Counted from the first letter of the stretch, positions 1-12,384 are shown. The stretch: 64,000 nt of DNA from Entoloma clypeatum (GCA_963565915.1 OY751495.1:620001-684000), one strand, 5' to 3'. The notes: a model not told the origin generated them from the letters alone. Numbers and translations are program-made.

Positions 1-404
1 CGACTCGGACTCGTTCTGTGCGCTCGCATCATCATCGTCTGAACGCTCGGAAATATCATCCGCAGGTTCCTCATTGCAGCCACTATCACCTGCCCCTGGA
101 TTTTCGCCCGCATGTGTCGAGGAACTTGGCGCCGAATGACTACATGCAGAGCATGTTAGATCTTCCAAGTCGAAACACAAGGAAATGATGAGACCAAGAT
201 GAGACTCACCGAACCACAATTCGTGAACGGTGTGCCTCTGAGATAGGAAGTGGTTTCTTTCGTTGTTCTCCTTTTGACCGTTGTTGTTTTGGCTTCTTGA
301 AGCGAGCTTTCCATATGCGGTTCATGCCATCCTTTTCAGACTGGGAAAGTTCAGCAAGCGTAGGAAAAGTGGCAGGAGAGGTCAACCGGTGGCGATCCCG
401 ATAG
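1..404 (-). pseudogene. P/THAP9-like transposase gene, C-terminal segment (leftmost fragment)
   Basis: Last visible part of the minus-strand gene that starts at 12042. Reading right to left, an exon (210-404) encodes a basic stretch with KARFKKPKQQR and ends at a GTGAGT donor. A 70-bp intron (140-209) ends in TAG, and an acidic exon (1-139) stays open to the window edge. The exon joins in frame to the coding sequence at 1760 once the element at 405-1752 and one copy of its 8-bp target duplication are ignored, so this is one gene split by an insertion. The true C-terminus lies outside the window. It is inactive in this copy because of the nonsense codons and insertions in the other segments. 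Confidence 0.7.
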
Positions 405-715
405 TACACTGGCCACGGTTCGGTCCTCGAACCTCCGGACCGCGGTTCGGACCTGGACTGGACCCTAGGTCCGGGGTGCGGGTCCTTACATCTGGCGGAC
501 TCGGACCTCTTTAGAGGTCCAGGTCCAGAGGTGTGTTGGACCTGGACCGGGGGTTCGGACCTGCTGGACCCACCTCAGATTCTGATTAACTTCGGCAGCG
601 TGTTTGACGTGTCGTGTGATCTCATTTACTCAACCATTTCTTCCACATATAAATACTGTACTTTCGAGACGGAAATGAAAAGAATCCATGCATGACCTAC
701 TCAGATAAATTAGTA

Positions 716-1275
716 CTTCAACCCCTTGACACATAAAAATATAAAATCGCACCATATCCGTGGAACGCTGGGCTGTCGTCTGCCTGGGCATTCAATCTAC
801 ACATAGATGGCATGAATTTGAGATAGAAACGAAGGGAAACGAATAAGAACGCACCGAGTTGTGATTTATACATCACTTCAACCCCTTGACCCATAAAAAT
901 CGAAAATCGCGCGATATCCGCGAAACGCTGGGCTGTCGTCGACACAGGCATTTAATCTAGACATAAATGGGATGGATTTGAGATATAAATGAAGGGAAAC
1001 GGATGGAAACTCACCAGGATATGATTTATTCTTTCCCATAGACCCTGCACCCATAACAGCCCGAGATCGCGCCACACCCCGTAAGCTCCGGGCTCTCATC
1101 TATGCAGGCTCTTGATCTACACATAATTGGGATATTTTTGAGATAGTAACGAAAGAAAACGAATGAGAACTCACTGGGATATGATTATCCCTCTCATCAG
1201 TCCCTTGAGCCACTGCAAGCCCGAATCATGCCGTACCCGGCTCTCATGAACCTGGTCCTTTAATCTGCCAGTGTT
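716..1275 (-). repeat. Tandem ~160-bp units with exon-intron look
   Basis: Three full units and a partial one (starting near 716, 875, 1035 and 1197), diverging left to right. On the minus strand each has a GTGAGT-like donor, a short run containing ATCTCAAAT, a TAG acceptor, then a short open stretch encoding related peptides around DDSPAF. The splice-like signals recur in register in each unit. It may be a captured and amplified exon plus intron; no known protein is recognised. Confidence 0.6.
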
Positions 1276-1416
1276 GTCAAAAAAAAAACATCGGACATGG
1301 GGTGTGGAATGAGAGAGGATGGGTCAATGACTTCGTTGATCATGAATCATGGTTACCGAACGCGTCGACGCGGTCACGTGATCGGCAGACGTCTGATCAG
1401 GAAAGAATGGGACATA

Positions 1417-1560
1417 CCTCTGTGAGTTCTAATTCGTTTCTCTTCATTTCTATCTCAAATACACCGCATTTGTGTGTAGAAAAAAGGCCCACTTAGACGA
1501 GAGCCTGCCGTTCTGTGGATGCGGCGCGATTTCGTGATGGTTTTTGCATACAGGTTTTTT
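1417..1560 (+). repeat. Inverted copy of the ~160-bp unit
   Basis: The same unit as at 716-1275, here on the plus strand: GTGAGT donor at about 1420, ATCTCAAAT core, TAG acceptor at about 1480, then the DESLPFCG-type open stretch. It lies just inside the right terminal repeat and forms an inverted pair with the tandem array. Confidence 0.55.
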
Positions 1561-1752
1561 TCTGTACACTAGCCGTGAACTCAGCAGGTTTTGAGCTTAA
1601 AAATTAGGTCCGGACCTGGACCGGACCTCAAGGACCTGGACCTTGAGGTTCGGGTGTGGGTCCGCTGGATGCTCGGACTGGACCCCTAGGTGCGGGTCCA
1701 GGTCCAGTCGAAAATGCCTGGACACGGACCGGACCGGACCGTGGCCAGTGTA

Positions 1753-3255
1753 CCCGGTAGTGGGCATGAAGGCTGTATGTCCAGACTGCGGGGCTTCCTT
1801 TCGGGCACAAAGAGCAGACGGTGGGAATGTTGGAACAGGGGGAGCGCTCGGTCGACAAGGAAGCATTCCGATAATTGAAACGAACCCCATTTGGGCATGT
1901 TGATTTGTCGAGATCGATTGAGTAGTTTCCCTTTATGCCATGAGCTTTTTTGATATACACACAGCATATTGGTGCTGGACGGAGGCACAGTCCACAATGC
2001 TCTTCCGACGAGTTTAGCTTTGAATCATGTAAGATATGAGCACCCATATGTTCCAGGATTCATGGTGTATTTTTCCAATCAAGAATGACAGCCGGCCCAC
2101 AGTGAGAACAGTCGGCATTACCATCAACCTTCGCACCTGTCACATCGGTCGCTTCGCAAACAAAACATGCCTCCCCTGAAATGAACGGATTGGCGAGGTC
2201 AGCTGGGATGACAATACAAATATGATAATGATCGACGTACCTGATTTACGATAGGGAAATGAATCAGTATGCTTGATGGTTGGCAGGTTCTTCTGATCAT
2301 GGGGTCGAAGTTCTTGAAAGAGCCCACAGGCTAAGGTGACTAAAAATGGACTTTCGAAAAGATAGGTTGGTTTTCCCAGCCATTGAACAGAGACAGACGG
2401 ATTGAGTGGATGGACAAGATTTCCCATGACATCCCCACAGGAACTTTCCATCTGCAGGGACCAACACCAGTCGTGAACTTCAGTTGGATCGTCATCAAGG
2501 GTTGCGGGGCGAAGTCCGAAAATCTGTGCATCAACTTTGGCTGTTGGATCAACGAGCAAGTGTATTGGAATCTCGTCAAGGTCGTCGTGGGAGGCGAATT
2601 TGAGGCGGTTGACCTGGGCTATAGCCAAGACTATAAGATCTTCACACCGGACGAGTAAAGCAATGGGGTGGCCAATACATAGGGACGGGGTGCCGAGAAT
2701 ACTGTCACTTGATATTAAATTAGGGTCGGAGTGAGCATCGAAACACGGAAGTTCTTGGACACGTTTCAGGCGATCGGTTGAGGATCGAATAGCTTGATGT
2801 GCCATGCAACGATGGAGTGCCTTCGCTTTTGAAGTTTGCTTCCCCTGGATGACAATTTCAGAGGTGAACTCGTTTCGAGGCATCTGATCCGCCATGGCAT
2901 CTTCAAGGTTGCCTTCAGGTGTATATGACACAGGTGGTGGTGTTGTTGGTTCCTCTTCCTGCGATGGGTATTCGCTAGCCAAAATAGAGCAATCCAATTC
3001 AGATTCCTCGTCACGCTGATTGACGAGGAGCTTGCCAAGGGGGGAAAGCATGTCAATTGATGTGTCATCCGAAATTGCGCTCAGAGATGCTTCGAGCTCA
3101 GGAATAAGATTGCCAGCCCGTTTGTGTCCGAGAAGCCAGCAGGTTTGTAGATTCACTTTTTCCATGGAGAGGTCGCCCTTCCAATCTTTGGGCCCGAGAT
3201 GATCAGCTTTTGAGGTGAATTCCCCCGTCTCTTGAGAAATGACGGGCAATGTGAG
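1753..3255 (-). pseudogene. P/THAP9-like transposase gene, C-terminal third (middle fragment)
   Basis: Continues the gene whose upstream part ends at 9090. The exon 3255-2241 begins at LPVISQETG and includes LQTCWLLG and MLSPLGKLLVNQRD. An intron of about 65 bp (2176-2240, GTACGT to CAG) follows. The next exon carries cysteine pairs (CFVCEA, CSHCG) and HCGLCLRPAPICC, which look zinc-binding. An in-frame TGA at 2060-2062 sits where the reading expects arginine before ILEHMGAHIL (CGA to TGA). The left end is cut by the element at 405-1752 and the right end by Copia 1. I recognise the protein as a repeated Agaricomycete family but cannot give an assigned name. Confidence 0.72.
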
Positions 3256-3566
3256 TGTTGAAACTTTTCCCATCACGTAGATTAGATTAGATTAGATTAC
3301 ATCACGTGACCTTTACACATCTTCGATTACATACTTGTTTGGTTGGTACAAACAGTAGTACGGTATATAAGACCAGGAAACTGTCAATATCAACAAGTTG
3401 TCTCTTGACTCTTAACCGCCTCCATCGCTCTTACCAGCCTCAACCGCTCTCACCAGCCTCACCCTCTCCAATCTATGTAAGTGGTCAGAACGGTATCGTA
3501 GAGTACTTCCACTGTAGCCGGTTGCTTCAGTACACTTGCGGCTAGCGCCCAGGTGGAACTTCAACA
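3256..3566 (+). repeat. Copia 1 5' LTR
   Basis: 311 bp, TGTTGAAAC...TTCAACA, with a 4-fold ATTAG microrepeat near the start and a TATA box (GTATATAAGACC) about 105 bp in. Transcription would start shortly downstream. Confidence 0.93.
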
Positions 3567-3578
3567 GGTTATGGGCCC
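3567..3578 (+). promoter_or_regulatory. Copia primer-binding site, initiator tRNA-Met anticodon arm type
   Basis: GGTTATGGGCCC directly abuts the LTR. Its complement, GGGCCCATAACC, is the anticodon arm of eukaryotic initiator tRNA-Met (CAT anticodon inside), not a tRNA 3' end. This is the arrangement known from Drosophila copia. The same 12-mer abuts the 5' LTR of Copia 2 and Copia 3. Confidence 0.8.
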
Positions 3579-3927
3579 CGGATAGCAGAGGGACTTGGGA
3601 AACGCTGGCAACAGCGAGTACCTGCCCACTCTACCCTGGTTGGCAAAGAACCGATCGAAAGATCTAGGTTCTGAGTCTTACTTCTTCACATATGAACCTG
3701 GGAACGTCATTACGACAAGTACCTGTCATGAGGCGTCCCTAAGGGGATTGACATAGTACACTCCATGTGGAAATGTTGATCACGCCTTATACGTTTCTGA
3801 TATATAAAGGGTTTTCCCATGACCGCTATTCCTGAAGGGAATATGTCATAAGGAATCATTCAATTGTTTTCTCGAATCATATTCATAACACATCACTGAT
3901 TGAGAACCCTTTTTAGATTCATTCACA

Positions 3928-6900
3928 ATGTCTACCTCTCGCTCCGCCATGGACACCATCACCACCTTTGACGGTATTGACTACCAAAGCTGGGCAGAAA
4001 AAATGAAGTCCTATCTTCTCCATCAAGGAGTCTGGCGCATTGTTTCTGGCGACATCGTCCGCCCTGACATCGCCGACTTTACCACCACAGTCTCCACCCC
4101 TGGGGCCACTGCTACCGCCCCTCCCATCCTGGCTACCACGGTTGACCAGCCCGGCTTCCGCAAGGAAGAGAAAGCCTGGATCAGGGACGACGACGTAGCT
4201 CTCGGGGCGATACGCCTGAAGATCTCTGAGGCAATCAGGCGCCACGTCAAGGCCAGCACCTCGGCACTTGGTGCGTGGAAAACGCTAAAGGATACCTACT
4301 CCAAGGTATCCCCGGCTGTCATCTTCGGCGACTTCAAGGCCGCCGCCACCTTCAAGCTATCTGGACACGACCCCGTGCCTGAAATCAAACGCCTGGGATC
4401 TCTTTTTGCCTGGCTCGCCGATTCGAACTTTGTCGTCCCCGATCTAATGCAGGCAATGATCCTGGCCAATGCGATCCCTGACGCATGGTCCGCGCTCTCC
4501 ACCGCTCTCTTCCAGGTGTACGACGCCGATGACTTCACATGGCAGGCCGTCGCCGACAGCATCATCTCGGAATACAGGCGCAAGTATTCGATTGGGTCCA
4601 CTCGTACGTCCAACGAGCAGGCCCGGAAAATCTCCGGGACAAAGCGAAAGGGGCAAGACCCCAAATGGGAAAAGCAGCAAAAGCCAAGTACCTCGCAAAA
4701 CAATGCTGACGAGCAGCCTAACTCGACCAACCCAAGTACTGCTTCTGAAAAGAAGAAGGGAAAGGGACGCTGGCGCAACCAGAAGAAGCGCGCCAACAAT
4801 GCAGACAACGAGTCCGACCAAGCCGAGGAGATGGTCGAGTTCATCGCACCAGCCATTGAGCACATCCCTCATCGTCCTGCTCCTTGTCCCCTTCCTCCTC
4901 GTCAACGTGCCCCTTGCCCTCTCCCTCCTCATCATGCACCATCTTTCACCACCGTAACTGGTCGCGGAAAGATCTCCTTTACTGCACAACCTGAGCCAGA
5001 AAGGATGCAGTCACTACTGCAACACATGAACCCTCCTCCTTCCCAGTACACCGGGCTTCCTTCTGGAAAGCCGTCAGTGTGGAAAAAGAACGACAGGGTA
5101 CGAAAACTCGCCCGAGAGATCGGCGCACAACCCTCTGGATCGAACCTTCGTATCTTGGATACCATCATCCCTGACATCGACGAAAGGCCGGCTAAACAGT
5201 GTCGCGTAGCCCCGTCAATAGAAGAATCGCTGAAGATGATGGATATCGACCAGGAAAGGATGGGGCCGGATGTATTTGAGGACGAGATTGAACTTGACGG
5301 TTCGTCAGAATATTTTCTCAAACCTTACCAATTGCGGAATGCTAATAATACCTCTCAACAGACGTATGATATATTAGCCAGTACCAGTACAGAGTGCGTA
5401 GATCACATTAGCAGTGATCTACATAAAAAATATATTAAACATTTTGCCTCTTGTACACATTGTAAGGAAAAAGAACATGCACAATGGATATTAGATTCCG
5501 GTGCTTCTCTACACTTTACGCATGAGTTCAAAGACTTCGCATACTATAGACCTCTCACGGTCAAGTGATTCGTCCAAACTGCTGCCAAAGGAAAGAAACT
5601 GGAAATACTCGGAGTTGGGGCCGTTCCAGTACGGCACACCCTAAATGGGGAAGTTAAAACCCATCTTCTCAGACCGGTATTCTACATTCCGGACATGGAC
5701 ACACGCCTATTGTCTTTAGGTGTCTTCCTTAACCATGGTTACAAAGTAGACGGGACTCGTGGAGAAATCAACATCTCCAAAGGGCTGAACAAAATCCAGT
5801 TTTCGCCTCACATCCTTGGTCAAACCATTTACTGGTTAGACACTGAAATACGCTATGACCAGATCCATGCGATCTCAAGCGAAATCACTGTCGAAACATG
5901 GCACAAGCGCCTTGGTCACCCAAATGATCAAGCACTCCGAAAGATTCCAACCAGTACCAAAGGGGTACCTGAGACACTAGTACGTGAGAAATCACAGGAA
6001 AGTTGCACAGGTTGCCTCAAAGGGAAAATGCCGAATCAGTCATATCCCAATTCGATTACAAGGGCAACCAAAACCTTTGATCTAATCCATTCCGATCTCA
6101 AACAGATATCCACGGCATCATATCATAAATATAAATATTTCCTCACGTTTTTGGACGATTTTTCATCCCACGTCTGGGTCGTCTTGCTCAGAAAGAAGTC
6201 GGATGCCATCACGGCACTGCGACAATTTCTTGCGATGATCCAGAATCAGTTCGCCGCCACTCCTAAGAAATGGCGAGTTGATGGAGGTGGAGAGTTTGAC
6301 GAATACAAGGATGTACTTGCCGATCATGGAGTTCTGATCGACGTCACGCTCCCGTATCAGCACCAGCAGAACGGTAGAGCAGAAGGAATAAATCGAACCC
6401 TGTGGGAGAAATCTCAGGCCTTGCGCTTCGATGCGTGCTTACCCCCTATGTGGTGGGAATTCTGTTTGGAACATGCAGCGTTTCTCTACAATAGAACCCC
6501 CATGCAGCGTCTCGAATGGAATACCCCTTACTTCAGGGTGACCAATGAGATCCCCGATATGTCAAGCATCAGAGTCTTCGGATGTCAGGCATATGTGTAT
6601 ATCCCAAAGGAAAAACGTAGAAATTCCCTGGAGTCTAGATCTCGATTGATGATTTATCTCGGATCAAAACCAGGGGTCAAAGGATACCGCTTCATGGATC
6701 CTGAGACCAACACGATTTTCATGGGCGGGAAAGCTATCTTTGATGAAAGCAAGTACCCTAGATGCCACATCGACCCGTTGCCAGAAAACCACCCAGAAAT
6801 GGAAAACCCAGAGCCGGCTGATGAGTTTGAGGATCTCATTCCCGGCAGCAATGACGACGATAGTCACAACGAAACACCTCACAACCCAGTTCCCATTGAA

Positions 6901-8706
6901 CAGAATCAACCTGAATCAGACAACGAACTGCCTGCCAGTGAGCCTGATAACGAACCGCGAGTACCCACTCCGGAACCCGAGCAAGTACCAGATCGACCGA
7001 TCAGGGAACGACGAGTTCGGAAGATGCCAGGAAGCATCTATGGGGAAGACACTCCAGCGTCTGATCTTGAAAAATTAGATTGAAGACGGAGATTGGGCGG
7101 TCAAACGGCATGGATGAATGACCTCCTGATGGAGGCAATATCAGTCCAAGTTGGCATCGTTGAAATGTCCCATAAAGACATATACCCTCTTCCACCTAAA
7201 GAAGACTGGTATGCGGCTGAACGAAAAGAGCTAGACATGCTCAAACGCCGCGGGGTGATCACGGAACTAGTACCCCTGCCTGCAGGGAGGAAAGCTCTAA
7301 GGAACAAATGGGTTTATAACGAAGAATCCAACGGGCGTCTGAAAGCGCGTCTTGTCGCAAAAGGCTTCTCGCAGGTGGAAGGGATCGACTTTGATCAGAT
7401 CTTCTCACCAGTCGTAAGATATGAAACCGTCCGACTAATACTGGCATTGACAGCCCTTGAAGGGTGGTTCATGACACTGTTGGACGTCTCATCAGCCTTC
7501 CTCTATGGAACGCTCCTTGAGGTAATCTACATGCGACAGCCTGAGGGCTACGTAGTAAAAGGGAAAGAACACCTCGTGTACCGACTATACAAAGCCCTAT
7601 ATGGACTTAAGCAGGCCGCATTAGCCTGGTGGAGAGAACTTGATTCCTCCATGAAAAAGCTCGGCTTTGTCCGGCTTCACTCCGATGCGGGAGTGTTCAT
7701 TCACAAAAGTACCAGCGGGGAAATTGTAATTGCCGTCATTTATGTTGATGACTCTGCTTTTCTCGGCACAAACTGAGAGTACACGCTAGAGAAGAAAAAG
7801 GCTTTCATGACAACATGGGAATGTAGGGACCTAGGTCACCTAGTGCCCGATGGGGAACCAAAGGAATTTCTCTCAATCCAAATAAGGCAACATGGGAAGA
7901 AGATCTTCATTGATCAAGTACCTTACCTTGAGAAAATTCTCGCACGTATGGGGATGAGCGAATCCAATGCCACCCATACCCCACTCCCGACGGGCTACAA
8001 ACCCATGAAGTCTGAGGATGAACCCAATGCGGAACTCAGATCCAAGTACCAATCCGTCATCGGGTCACTATTGTACTTAATGATCGGGACAAGACCCGAC
8101 ATTTGTTTCGCTGTGATCAAAATGTCCCAATTTTCCGCAAACCCTACCAAACACCATTTAGAAGTGGCTAGGGATATTTGCAGGTATTTGAAGGCAACAA
8201 AAGATTACGCGATCATGTACGATGGCGATTCTGGGAAAGGAATCTACGCATTTACAGACTCCGATTGGGCATCAGATGAAAACACCAGGAAATCCACTAC
8301 TGGTTACTTCATATCACTGGCGTCTGGAGCAGTAACATGGGTTTCATCAGCGCAGAAAACCATTGCCCTCTCTTCCACAGAAGCAGAATACATGGCGCTA
8401 TCAGATTGCAGTCGCGCAGTGACATGGCTTAGAAGCATGCTTGCCGAACTTGGGATGCAGATCGGATCAGTCCCGATCTATGGAGATAACAATGGCTCCG
8501 TCTTTATCGCATCCAACCCTGTAACTGAAAAACGGTCCAAGCACATCGACGTGCGATTTCACTTTGTCAGAGAAAAAGTATCCGAAGGGATTATTACGGT
8601 CGAATTCATCAAAGGAGTGAATAACCCTGCAGACCTTTTAACTAAGAATCTGGGGAAAATCCTCTTCAACAAGTTTATCCCGTACTTTGGATTACTTAAA
8701 AACTAG
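3928..8706 (+). pseudogene. Copia 1 gag-pol, three in-frame stops
   Basis: Aligned with the intact Copia 3 product, this is one polyprotein: gag, protease (DSGAS near 5500), GAG-pre-integrase zinc motif (HKRLGH...CTGC), integrase, reverse transcriptase (YVDDSAF near 7740) and RNase H (TDSDWASDE near 8265). The frame is cut by TGA at 5566-5568, 7081-7083 and 7774-7776. The first two replace CGA of Copia 3; the third replaces CGG. No frame change accompanies them. The start is ATG at 3928, matching MSTSRSA in the other copies. Not expected to make a full polyprotein. Confidence 0.92.
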
Positions 8707-8774
8707 ACGAAGAAAGAGTACCTATATGGGAAAAAGTAAGATGTATTTAGAAGTATGTACTAAATATGGGGGGG

Positions 8775-9084
8775 TGTTGAAACTTTTCCCATCACGTAGA
8801 TTAGATTAGATTAGATTACATCACGTGACTTTTACATATCTTCATTACATACTTGTTTGGTTGGTAAAAACAGTAGTACGGTATATAAGACCAGGAAACT
8901 GTCAATACTAACAAGTTGTCTCTTGACTCTTAACCGCCTCCATCGCTCTTACCAGCCTCAACCGCTCTCACCAGCCTCACCCTCTCCAATCTATGTAAGT
9001 GGTCAGAACGGTATCGTAGAGTACTTCCACTGTAGCCGGTTGCTTCAGTACACTTGTGGCTAGTGCCCAGGTGGAACTTCAACA
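8775..9084 (+). repeat. Copia 1 3' LTR
   Basis: 310 bp, about 97% identical to 3256-3566. A seven-G polypurine tract (8768-8774) precedes it. Several differences from the left LTR are C-to-T at CpG. Confidence 0.93.
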
Positions 9085-9089
9085 GTGAG

Positions 9090-12042
9090 ACGTTGTGTAC
9101 CACAATCCACTCAGGATGCTCAGCCAGAATCATGGCCACCTCAGCGAGACCGGAGGCACGACTCCCAAGCTGTAGTGTGTCCACATTTGCATCCGTGCCA
9201 ACAGCAGTACGAATAAGGCCAAAAAAGGTCTCAAGACGATCTGTTCCGAGTAAAGTGAGATGAAATCTCCCCTTGGGGTTATCAACCTTCGTTTTTGCGA
9301 CGCAAAAGTAAACATTCTTGACCATGATGGAAATGTTGACAGCAGATTGTGTGGGGAGAAACCGGGTACGGGCGAGATTATCACGGTAGAGGAAGAACGA
9401 GAGATGGGCTGCTGCGCTCAGATGGACCAGCTGGTCATCGAGATTCAAGTGTGTGGATATATATGGCAGCACGAGGTGCTTCGCAAACTGGCCGTACAAT
9501 ATCAGGGTCTCCCGAGCGCGAGCGAAAACTGGACTTGAATCAAGGGGGGCTGGAGGAAGAGACCAGACTTCCTTAAGAAGTGAGTACGCGAGAATAACAT
9601 CTTGTTTATCATTCAGATTGAGGAGCGCGCGAACACGATGAGATGGGACTCCGTTTGACTCGAGATGAAGGCGAAGGATGGGAGGAGTGATGGAGAAACC
9701 TCTGATCTCAATGCCTTTGTTACACATGAGAACATTCCGCTGGCGTTTGTCGACATGTTTGACATTTTTTGTCCGCAGTAATATCGTCAGGGCCGGCTGA
9801 GAGGTTCATGAATTTCAGAGGTCGGAGTTGGGGATAGATGGGAGAGTGTTCGGAAAGTGGGGATATCATTGTTAACTTGACGAGTGCATCACCGCGTTTG
9901 GATTCGCCATCTGACGCAATACAAATTGTACGGTAGATCATATTATTCCAGTATTTTTGTTTATTGCAGGCTTGAAGGATGGTCGTGATGAGACGGGCAT
10001 GTTCCTCGCCAGTTTCCTTCTTGCAGGTGCCCGAGAACGCGATTGGCTGTGGAGCATACTCACGGGGTTTGGACGACATCACACCTAGAGCAGCAACAGT
10101 TGCCTTCACATAGTCAGAGCACTGGGAAAAAAAGACTACGATCCGAAAGATACATACTTCGGATGCCAAATGTACCTCATTTTTCTCAACTGCCTTGCAC
10201 AGAAGATCAAGCTCCTTTTCGGACGTGAACTCAAGAGGTATCTGGTGATTGTGTTCACGACATAACCCTTGGAATTTATTATTCGTATCATCCCAGCGAA
10301 CTCGCTTTTCGACGGCAAGTTCATCCAGCATGATAATGTGATGAACAATTGGTGTGTTTAAACCGTGGGGAGAATCCGTGCCCTGCGCGATAGATGTGCG
10401 TGAATCTGAGTTACAACAGGAAATGATATTGATTTCAACCTCTGCAACCTCGGGATAGGACGGAGAGACGATCAAGGCGCGCAGCACGACATTTCGTCTG
10501 ATGGTCGTGAGGCTTGGCAGGGACAGTGATAGGTGAGCAAATTCAGCGACACGTGCACCACCCAAGCGAAGGAGGACAATTGCACGTTGGATGTCGTCGT
10601 CCATATACCCCTTTGGCCGATACAGCTTCACCGCTGCGCGCTCGTACTGCTGGATGAGCACTTTGATTCCGGCACGATTCTTCAAAGCTGCCTGTACTAG
10701 CGCAGCAACTCGTTCCACTCTTCCACTTGCAATTGCCACGATAAACTGTTTGTGGTCCTCCATCGCCCTTGTCCTCACGAGAAGCTTCTGACCGTCGTTG
10801 AATTTTGACAGACAAAGTTCGGCAATTTGATCCTTCTTTCGACGTACGACTTCAATCAGTCCTCCCACTCCATGATACGCAAGCGGAAGACTCTCATGAG
10901 CTCCATTCTCGATTCGGCTCATGATACCCTGGTACAGCTGACTCGAGGTGAGTCGGAGGCATTCCTTGCATGGCGCTCCTTCCGTCTGGGTGTATTTCTG
11001 ACAAGACTTGGCCAGAATATAGAAAGCGTCGTCGATGGATCGATAATTCCAGGGTACGGCATGTTCGCGGTGTATGCCGAATGGGTATGAGGTATGTGGG
11101 TACTTCCCCTCTGGAAACTGGATGAGGGTGCCCTCGCATGGCCATCTGTACGAGGTTCCAACAGTTGCGGTGTGTTCTTCACTCCTCGACTCGCCTCTAA
11201 CTCGTCTACTCAATCCTACAGGCTCGCCTGTCATGTCCCCTGGGCTGTCCACATCAATGATGTCCAACGTCGCACCCGCAGCTTGTGAATTCAGGGCAGG
11301 GGGTTGTATAGGATAACTACCGCTCAATGTGAGTAACGAATTTAGATTGAAACAATTGATATTCTCACCGTTTGTCCACCTCCCTGACTAGTGCCTGAAC
11401 CTTCATTTCAAACAAAACTCCCTTTAAGCCCCTCTCAACAACGAAAAACCTCAAGACGTTGATGAAGCCATCCAGCCTGAACTTTCCGCGATTTAGCATC
11501 TGCAAAACCGCGTCCTCCATCTCTGCCATGCCCCATCCAAATGAGGACTTGAACATCGAGTTCAAAGTCATCCAATCGTCCTCATCCTCCTCCTGCTGCG
11601 AGATATAGGTGTGGGGGTCTGTCGCGAACATGCTTAGACGGTGTGTTGGAGTCGCAATCGGTACGTCGTCCGGAATTCATCCAGCTGCGTGCTCAAGGTC
11701 TTGAATCAGCCTCATGCCTTCTGGACAGACCTCTGCCTGGGGACTCATGTTCCTTCTCTCGTCCGCTTTGGACATTCTTCCGGCAGTGCTCGGTGCGTCG
11801 ACCAACGGGGGAGCACAAGTCATCGATCGATTGACTGGCGCTTTCGGCTTCAAGAAATTACGGATAGAGGCTTGACCGAGATTTGCGCGCTTCCATCCGC
11901 TGGCCTTTTGCTTGCATTTTGACGATGTCTGGTGTGCGTCGAGGTTGGCATAGCCGCCTGTTCCAACATTCACGATTGTTTTACAGTCCGGGCACTCTAG
12001 CGTGCTTCCATGAACGAATTGCTGACCATTACTACTGTCCAA
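9090..12042 (-). pseudogene. P/THAP9-like transposase gene, N-terminal and catalytic region
   Basis: Starts at MDSSNGQQ (12042). A C2HC zinc motif (CPDC...H...C) comes first, then a basic/proline linker. The exon 11365-12042 is interrupted by TGA at 11677-11679 (CGA expected). Introns of about 50 bp lie near 11328-11366 and 10110-10165. The middle exon has HHIIMLDELAVEKRVRWD, ATVAALGVMS and IASDGESKRGDALV, and the last part has TDRLETFFGLIR, which resemble the RNase H-like catalytic core and the ENFFG.IR motif of P-element/THAP9 transposases. A one-base gain in an A-run (about 9770) and a one-base loss near 9105 break the frame. Copia 1 interrupts it after 9090. The superfamily call rests on motif memory, not a search. 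Confidence 0.68.
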
Positions 12043-12288
12043 GAGTTAGATATCGATGTTTGAGATCTTTTTCGTCTTACTCGTTCTTGCTTTTCACCAT
12101 TGTCTATAACATCGAGCACGATGAGGAGTTCAAAATATGTTCATTTTTGTCTGGTTCTCATCCTACTCTACTGTCGTCACCTGTCAGACGTTGGTCAAGG
12201 TCTTGTAAGGATCCGCAACTAGTGCGTCTTTGCATCGGCTCATTCGGCGGTCCCGACTGGGCATCCTGACTGCCGTTTTCGGTTAATT

Positions 12289-12384
12289 AATCGGGGGGTC
12301 GGACTTTTTTTTTTCACCCCCGAGGACCCCCCCCCCCCCCCCACCCACCCACGTGTGTTGCCGGGATCGCGTTCCGACACCCCC
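12289..12384 (-). repeat. Candidate 5' terminus of the P-like transposon
   Basis: Read on the minus strand this begins GGGGGTGTCGGAACGCG (12384-12368), about 340 bp upstream of the transposase start, followed by a long G-run and AAAAAGTCCGAC. The same 17-mer recurs at 20119-20135. Position and recurrence suggest the element's terminal repeat; the opposite end is outside the window. Confidence 0.45.

Larger units (their letters stand above)
405..1752. mobile_element. Non-autonomous TIR DNA transposon, 8-bp target duplication
   Basis: Terminal inverted repeats begin TACACTGGCCACGGT and extend about 150 bp as GC-rich GGTCCGGACC-type sequence (405-580 against 1590-1752). Flanks are CCCGATAG (397-404) and CCCGGTAG (1753-1760), an 8-bp duplication with one CpG transition. 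The insertion splits a codon run in the host transposase gene, and removing it restores that frame. No transposase is encoded; the interior holds tandem units described separately. An 8-bp duplication fits hAT or P-type transposases; the superfamily is not settled. Confidence 0.82.
3256..9084 (+). mobile_element. Copia 1: full-length Ty1/Copia LTR retrotransposon (decayed)
   Basis: Flanked by the 5-bp duplication GTGAG (3251-3255 and 9085-9089). It has two LTRs of about 310 bp (TGTTGAAAC...TTCAACA), a primer-binding site directly after the left LTR, one gag-pol region and a G-rich polypurine tract before the right LTR. The LTRs differ at roughly 8 positions, so it is older than Copia 3. It sits inside the coding sequence of the P-like transposase gene. 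Confidence 0.95.
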
